NCBI RefSeq assembly: GCF_905475395.1
Contig: NC_058340.1
Span: forward strand, 55,034,181 to 55,098,180
DNA: 64,000 nt
Direction of reading: 5' to 3'
From: Chrysoperla carnea
Lineage: Eukaryota > Arthropoda > Insecta > Neuroptera > Chrysopidae
The position numbers and the translations under genes were made by a program. Below, piece by piece: positions 57,931 through 64,000 of this stretch. Under the pieces are notes generated by a model, which saw only the letters and a list, made by a program, of their open reading frames with translations, did not search any database and was not told where the DNA came from. Positions within the stretch are counted from its first letter, which is position 1. Each line of letters begins with the position of its first letter.

Positions 57931-59600
57931 CCCTATTTTTTTTTACATTAAATAGGCTAGTGTAGTTAGGTTTTTAGACAAATAAATTACTAACAGGCAG
58001 CGACTTGGTGGAAATGCTAGTTTGGGGTGTAAGTAACATAGTAAAAAACAATTAAACTCGAGAACCTTGGAAATTGGGAAATGAGGGTTGATTTCAGGGG
58101 TTGAAATAGTTTTTTTACGATTTAAGGGAAAAAATGACTTCCTATGAAAAAATGTTCAGCAAGAAGCTTCGAGATAATAAAAAATTGAACTGAATTTTTG
58201 AACTGAACTTTTTTCAACATAACCTCAAATTTTATGAGAAAATCGCGAAAAATTGTTTTTTTCGATTTTATTTTTTCTCGCGCAAAAAACATTCAATTTT
58301 TATGAAACATGGAGAGTGTTTCATTTGTATTACAGAATAAGCATGAATTTTTATGAAACTGAAAAATAATTTTTATTAGATATTTTAAAATCCAGTAAAA
58401 CCGAAAAAACTATTTTTCGTCCGTAAACACGATAACTCATGAACGAAAAGAAATGTCTAGCTGAAATTTTTATAGTGTGTTCAGGACGTAAAAAATGAGT
58501 GTGAATTCGTAAATAAGTCAATTATGTCTTGGATTCGTAGGACCCATTTTATAAACCGTCAGAGATAGAACAAAACTTTAAAAAAAAAGAGTGTTCCCTA
58601 TCAAAAACTACTTTTGTTTGAAACATTTTTTCGTAAACATCACTGTTCACCTGTGAGGGCGAAAATTATGTTAGAAACGTGATATAATATGCATACATTA
58701 CTGATATTGTATCAAGTATGCATGTATTTTATATATAAAAAAGAGATAAAAAGTAATTACAATGTCATGTAATGGTAGGGGTGACAAAAGTTTTCTCAAA
58801 ATTTGAGCAAAGCTGAGACCACATTTTATCGATAGTTCTAACCCAATGAGTAAGCTATTGATTTTCCCGTATACGTTGCAAGGTCCGGTTGCATGGCTTG
58901 AAACGTCGTAAAAATTTAAAAAATTTTTATATATACAATTTGACCAAAGACGAAAGAAACTTACTTATAACGATTAATTAAGTCCAAAAAATGTGAAAAT
59001 GTAAGTCTTCGAAAAATATTGTAAAATGCATCTTCCCAGTTGTTAGGTATTGTAAAAATAACTTTAAAATGTACAAATTGGCCAAGGTTGAGCTTTTGAA
59101 TGTCCATAATAAGTAAACAGAAAATAATTAAAGATAGTCTTTCTAACCTAATTTTCGACCTCACTAGTGATGTTTAGGAAAAAATGTTTCAAACAAAAGT
59201 TGCTTATTTTTTTTATAGGAAACACTTTTTATATTTCAACTTTTGTTTTGTCTCTAACGCTTTACAAGATGGGTGCTACGAATCCAAAACCCAATTGAAC
59301 TATGCTGATTATTTACGTATTAACACTCTTTCCGGAACACGCTATAAATATCTCTTTTCGTTTTTGAGCTATGGGACGAAAAATTCTAATTTTCGGTTTA
59401 TCTAGATTTTAAGCGGTTTAGTAAACAATATACTTAAATAGACCAATTTAAAACAGACATTTGTAACGGTTGAAGTAAGCCCTTTGTATTATGTTACTTA
59501 CACCGCCAACTAATATTTTCACCAAGTCGCTCAGTGTTATTAATTTATATAATTTGGACGGAAAAAATCTTAATTACACTAGTGTAAAAGGGCCTTAAAG
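57931..59600. mobile_element. Diverged long-inverted-repeat element, 1.67 kb
   Basis: Arms share GCGACTTGGTG, GTGTAAGTAACATA, AAATGTTTCAAACAAAAGT-like and CATCACT-like blocks with their complements (left about 57931-58650, right about 59165-59600). The arms are clearly older than those of the 44511 element, though both include an AACATAACCTCAAA-like stretch. The core has no recognisable coding remnant. Confidence 0.65.
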
Positions 59601-60640
59601 AATTATAATAAAAAATGGCGACCAAAGTTGATGCAAACCGGTTTATTTAGTTTGAAAAAATAGGCTTTGTAAAAAAAAAATTTCGTACAAAATTTTTTTA
59701 ACTATTTATTTCGGATCGATCTAGTCCAGGCCGTCAAAAAATTGTTAAATAAATTATTTATATAAACAAAAAGAAATAAATAAATAATAAATAAAAAAAA
59801 GTGAACTTTAAACTGGACAAATCATCACTCAGAGACACCGATGCATTTTTTAGAATACAAAATTGAAATTATTTCGTATCCGACTTCAGCAATAACTGTG
59901 CGAGGTCGCCGTAACTTGTTTAAAGAAAGAGGACGTTGTGTCGCAGCCTAATATATTATATACACTAGTCGAACGTATTGTTTTATATTTGAAAAATTGA
60001 AAAGTCCCAGCTATAGCATGGCCTTTAAAACAATTTTATAAAAGAAGAAAACGAACTTTTTGAAAAAAAAGAACGGACATTTCACATACGTTACTGCAAC
60101 TAAGTAAAAAAATTTTAAGCGAAGAAACATTTATGAAAACGCACGAGGATGTGATTTAATTGGATTTTAAAAAACTTTTATTTTAAATCGATTTTCCAAA
60201 AATTTTGAATAATTTTCAAATTTTCAAAAGCACGCAAAGCAAGCTTTTCTTTGACTTATTTAGAGCTAAATTTTCACCGGAAAATTTGGTTACGGAAAAT
60301 TAATATTTCGCTCAAAACAGAATGACTAGACTATATTGTTACATTAAAAAATTTAGTATTAAAGCGACTGATTTTCATTGTATTCTAGGTATAAAAATAA
60401 AATTCTCAATCAACTATTTAATAAACGATTTTACAATTTTCATGGTATTATCAGCATCCCATTCAAGTAAAAGCAAGTTCAAATCAATCGCTCAGTTGAG
60501 CTGCTTGCAGTTAATTTTGAATAAACGGATAATTAAAAATAAAAAGGAATATATAAAGAATATTTTCATATTGTTCACAAGTAGAATTCAAAATTATTCA
60601 GGTATTTTCTAAATTAAATTAATAATTGAAAAATATTTAC

Positions 60641-60686
60641 CTTATTATCGATCCATAATTCTATTTTCCATTCGTTTTCATTGTAT
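60641..60686 (-). other. Candidate 46-bp internal exon
   Basis: On the minus strand, TTTTTTACAG precedes 46 nt and AAG/GTAAAT follows. One frame is open (YNENEWKIELWIDNK). A second strong donor (GTAAGT at 60773) lies 87 nt upstream, so the two could bound a short intron. The joined frame upstream has stops, so a 5' UTR exon or a chance match is possible. No family recognised. Confidence 0.25.
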
Positions 60687-62034
60687 CTGTAAAAAAGATT
60701 TTTGTTTTAATTTAAAATTATATTATAATATAATCATTAAAATATTTTGAAAATCTGAATATAATTTACTTACCTACATTAAAAATTTTTATTGAATGCA
60801 CGTCCTCACTTCACAAAAATTTCAAGTAAACTAAAAATATATGAATGGACAATAATTGTTCTACAATTATTGTAGTATTACTATTAATTTATTAAAAAAC
60901 TGTACTAACAACATGTAACATCTACTTACATACTTGCAAGTAAGTACATTTCTACCTGCTTTTGGTTAAGTAGATTTTAGGTAAAAATATGAAAAAAATG
61001 TGTTGTTCAATACAATTTTAACATGTAAATGTGAAATATATGGTCAAAAAAATTTTTTCACATAAATGGAAGAAGCTAAAAAATAGATCTCCAAACCATA
61101 CGTATACAGTTAATATAGTATAAAAATAAAAATTATGTTAATACAAGTTGCTATTAAAAATAAAATATTAATTTACTGCTTAAAATAATACACGTCTTCC
61201 ACATTTAAATGTTAACATCTTGTTCAACAATGTGTTTCTGCCATTTTGAACAAATTGTCTCTCAGCTACTTGGTAAAATCTTATTGAACACACCTGTATT
61301 TTGAAGTAAACATTAATTTACAATTTATTAGAATAGGCTAGGAATATTTTTGAAAGAATTATAACTAGGAGTGTCCACTAAGAAAATACATCGATGTTTT
61401 CTTGAATGCAATATGTCGAGACTATTCATCGACATTTTTCAATGCATCGGTTAGAAATACCGATGTTTTCTCAAAATCGAGTACTTTAAATATCACACCA
61501 CAAAGCTGTAGCCAGCTACCTAATTACAGCTTTCTATGGAACACTTTCTTTCTTATGTAAAATAATAAAACATGTAAGGAAACGATTAGATTTTACTATA
61601 ATAAGAATATTATATCCAAATCCAATCATGTTCCGTTCTGGTATTTCCTAAGAAATGTTGGAGACCGCTTCCTGCCAGAATTCTCTATCTGACACATTAT
61701 ATACAAGTTGCATTTAACTCGACACAAGTAAAATCAATGAAACTAAATGTAATTTAATGTTTTAAATTTTTTTATGTAAATAATATATTTGACCTAATCG
61801 ATCGAAACAATTGTCACAGCATTTATGGCGTTTTCCGAAATATACGTGACTGTTAACTATTTAGCCGGGGGTGTATGCATTAGAGTGTGTGGAAAATTAA
61901 TAAAATAATAATTTTTTTTAAATAAAATTTTGAACAATAACAAGATATATTGTCGTAATAACTTCCAATCTTTTGAAAAAGACTACAGTTAAAATTTGAC
62001 GAAGATCACGATGAACGAAGATGACACAGAAAAC

Positions 62035-62137
62035 TGTGCTAACACGATCCCATTAAAGGTATGGTCAACCCGCGAATAACAGGAATAACGTGTGATCTAT
62101 GGGTTGTCCATGCCTTTAATTGGATCGTGTTAGTGTG
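62035..62137. repeat. Hairpin MITE (CTAACACGATCC ends)
   Basis: GCTAACACGATCCCATTAAA through CAACCC on the left pairs with GGGTTGTCCATGCCTTTAAT through CGTGTTAG on the right. About 33-bp arms with few mismatches. Confidence 0.75.
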
Positions 62138-64000
62138 GGTCCGCGGGCTTTTGGCCTTTACGTTTACTGTGTTATCCAAGAATTTACTTATTAAAGTAAA
62201 ACACTAAATTTATGTACTTTTTGAGTATTCTTTGTATGATGGGACCACCCTGTAATTTATAAAGTAATAATTCTACATGGTAATAATATATTTTTGCCAT
62301 ACAAACTATATTTTTTCATTTTTGAATTTTTATACCTGAACTGTATGTATGTATATCAAGTATTATTAATTTAGAACAGGCGGTGGATATCGTTGAGTGT
62401 GTAAAATATGAGTACCACATTTTGTCAATTGATTCTTGATTAGAAAAGCTTATAGATTAATATTGTGAATCTTGCCAGAAACCCTTTTGGTCCAAGTTTT
62501 GTATACACCCTCCCCCCCTCCCTCCAAAGAAACAGTTAAATGAAATTTTTTTGAATCAAGTTAAAGTTATTCTTGATTCCATGGGTTATTTAACGTCAAA
62601 AAGGCTTTGTGATTTTTTCTTAAACTTCTTCGTTTTCGAGATATTAACAGTTTCATGTTCGGAAAAACTCCAAAAAGGCCATTGTAAAAGCTGAAAAACT
62701 TTAAATTATATTTTAGCTTATCAAAATTCTAAAATAATGTTTGATTATCCGTGTAAATATTATTGTTTTTCCGTAAGGGTGCAAAATTTTGATGTCAGTT
62801 TCTCCAAAACTATAAAAGATGGAATTGATTATAGTAGGAGCTTCAAATAACAAGTCTTGCAAAATAATTTCTAAAACAAAAATATTTTTTTTAGAAAATT
62901 CTTCAAACTGCTATAACTAGGTTGGTTTTTTTAATTTATAAAAATAATGCAGGCACTGATATTCAACTCTGTGTATACAGAGTATTTTAACAATTACCTC
63001 AATCAATTGTTTGCTTTCCCTTGTTTCTTATAAAATTTAACGAAAAATTTTTGTGAAATGATTTAAAATGACAATATACTGCGACATTTTATCATTGTAA
63101 AGGACAAATAGATAATTATATTATTTGAATAAAATTACGACATGTGTAGATTAAAAGTTCGGGCAGCAAAACTTTGGGGTTTTACTTTTCACATAAAAAT
63201 AAGTTTTTTTTTGAATTTTGTTACATTCCCGGAGTGGTGCAAAATGTCTAACCAACAAAATGGCATCAAAAATGGCTTTTTTTTCAGAAATTTTATCATT
63301 ATACCATGTATATATGAAATATACATAGTATATTAAGTTTAGTCCCAAGTTTGTAACGCTTAAAAATAATGATGCTAGGAAAAAATGATGCTAATTAGTC
63401 CATTTCCGGTTGTCCGTCCGTTCGTCCGTCCGTCTATACTTGATTATCAGTTATGTATGTGTCACATGTGTCACATGTGATAAAAAAATCAACACTGATT
63501 ATGCATGGTATTTCAACAATTAACTCAGTCAATTGTTTGTTTTCACTTGTTTTTATTTTATATTCGCAAGGGAAGACTTCGGTCCATATCCAAATTTGGT
63601 GGGTTTGTTGTAAAGATTCAAAACTACACCTCATATTTTTTTGGGGAAGTTTTGTCCCCTTCCCTCAAGTTATAGATTTATGTATACATACATATGATTA
63701 AACAGTTCATTTGATTGTAGCTTGAAAAATATTTGACAGATTTTAATGAAACTATCACCAAAAGTAGGTTGTAATACTTACAACTTTTAGTTAAAAATCC
63801 GCCAAATAGTTCAGCCAAAATTTTAAATTTATTTACATTTTGTCCTACGGAGTTGAATTTTTTAAAATTATAGCACTTTTTATTATCTTTCGATTTCCTA
63901 ATAGGTTGCATATCCGTAAAATGACTCCTTGACCCATATTTTTGCGAAAAACCGAAAATTTATCATTTTTTGAAAATAATTTTTTGCTGGGTGTATTGAC

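Larger units (their letters stand above)
59601..64000. other. Right-hand gene-poor region
   Basis: 4.4 kb in which no complete gene is recognised. It contains the exon-like segment at 60641, a hairpin at 62035, and a diverged direct repeat (about 62985-63035 and 63508-63560, sharing CAATCAATTGTTTG / CAGTCAATTGTTTG). A CCGT-type short repeat (GTCCGTCCGTTCGTCCGTCC) lies near 63412. The rest is AT-rich. Confidence 0.5.

Noticed and set aside
63412-63434. Telomere-like or regulatory CCGT repeat
   Set aside because: Only a few imperfect units; such short runs are common at the ends of insect repeats and show no further structure.

Overview
The window is AT-rich eukaryotic DNA with canonical GT-AG introns, short exons separated by repeat-filled introns, and many inverted-repeat transposons. 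The proteins encoded (Su(z)12, UBFD1, a JmjC/cupin membrane protein, a C2H2 zinc-finger protein, WBP2 and an ENT4-type transporter) and a jockey-like LINE remnant point to an insect or other arthropod nuclear genome. The order or species cannot be fixed from the sequence alone.

Layout. 1-2909 (-): the first three coding exons of Su(z)12; the gene runs off the left edge. 3281-8441 (+): complete UBFD1 in six exons, head to head with Su(z)12 across a 371-bp shared promoter. 8442-16316: intergenic DNA with MITEs, tRNA-like relics and one exon-like segment. 16317-20083 (-): a three-exon JmjC/cupin-like type II membrane protein, with a frameshifted transposon ORF in its first intron. 20404-21421: a long-inverted-repeat element. 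21678-22505 (-): an intronless six-finger C2H2 protein. 22972-23047 (+): a possible orphan first exon. 24918-33779 (-): complete WBP2 in six exons. 36081-40008 (+): complete ENT4/SLC29A4-like transporter in eight exons, head to head with WBP2. 40009-64000: no complete host gene recognised; this part is dominated by transposons and a satellite.

The right third holds the most unusual structures. A 2.5-kb element with ~0.66-kb inverted repeats (44511-46987) carries the 3' end of a tesmin/CXC-domain transposon protein. The smaller element at 20404-21421 carries what looks like the N-terminal piece of the same kind of protein. An array of ~477-bp tandem repeats (about 50340-54850) has seven units that each contain the same intact 44-codon ORF with a hydrophobic N-terminus. 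Many smaller hairpin elements (about 0.1-1.3 kb) occur throughout, including three copies of one TACAGGGTG-ended family.

The host genes are unrelated housekeeping or regulatory genes: a Polycomb PRC2 subunit, a ubiquitin-like-domain protein, a WW-ligand adaptor and a monoamine/nucleoside transporter. They do not form a pathway. Exon models were built by hand from splice signals, reading-frame continuity and family resemblance, with no database search.
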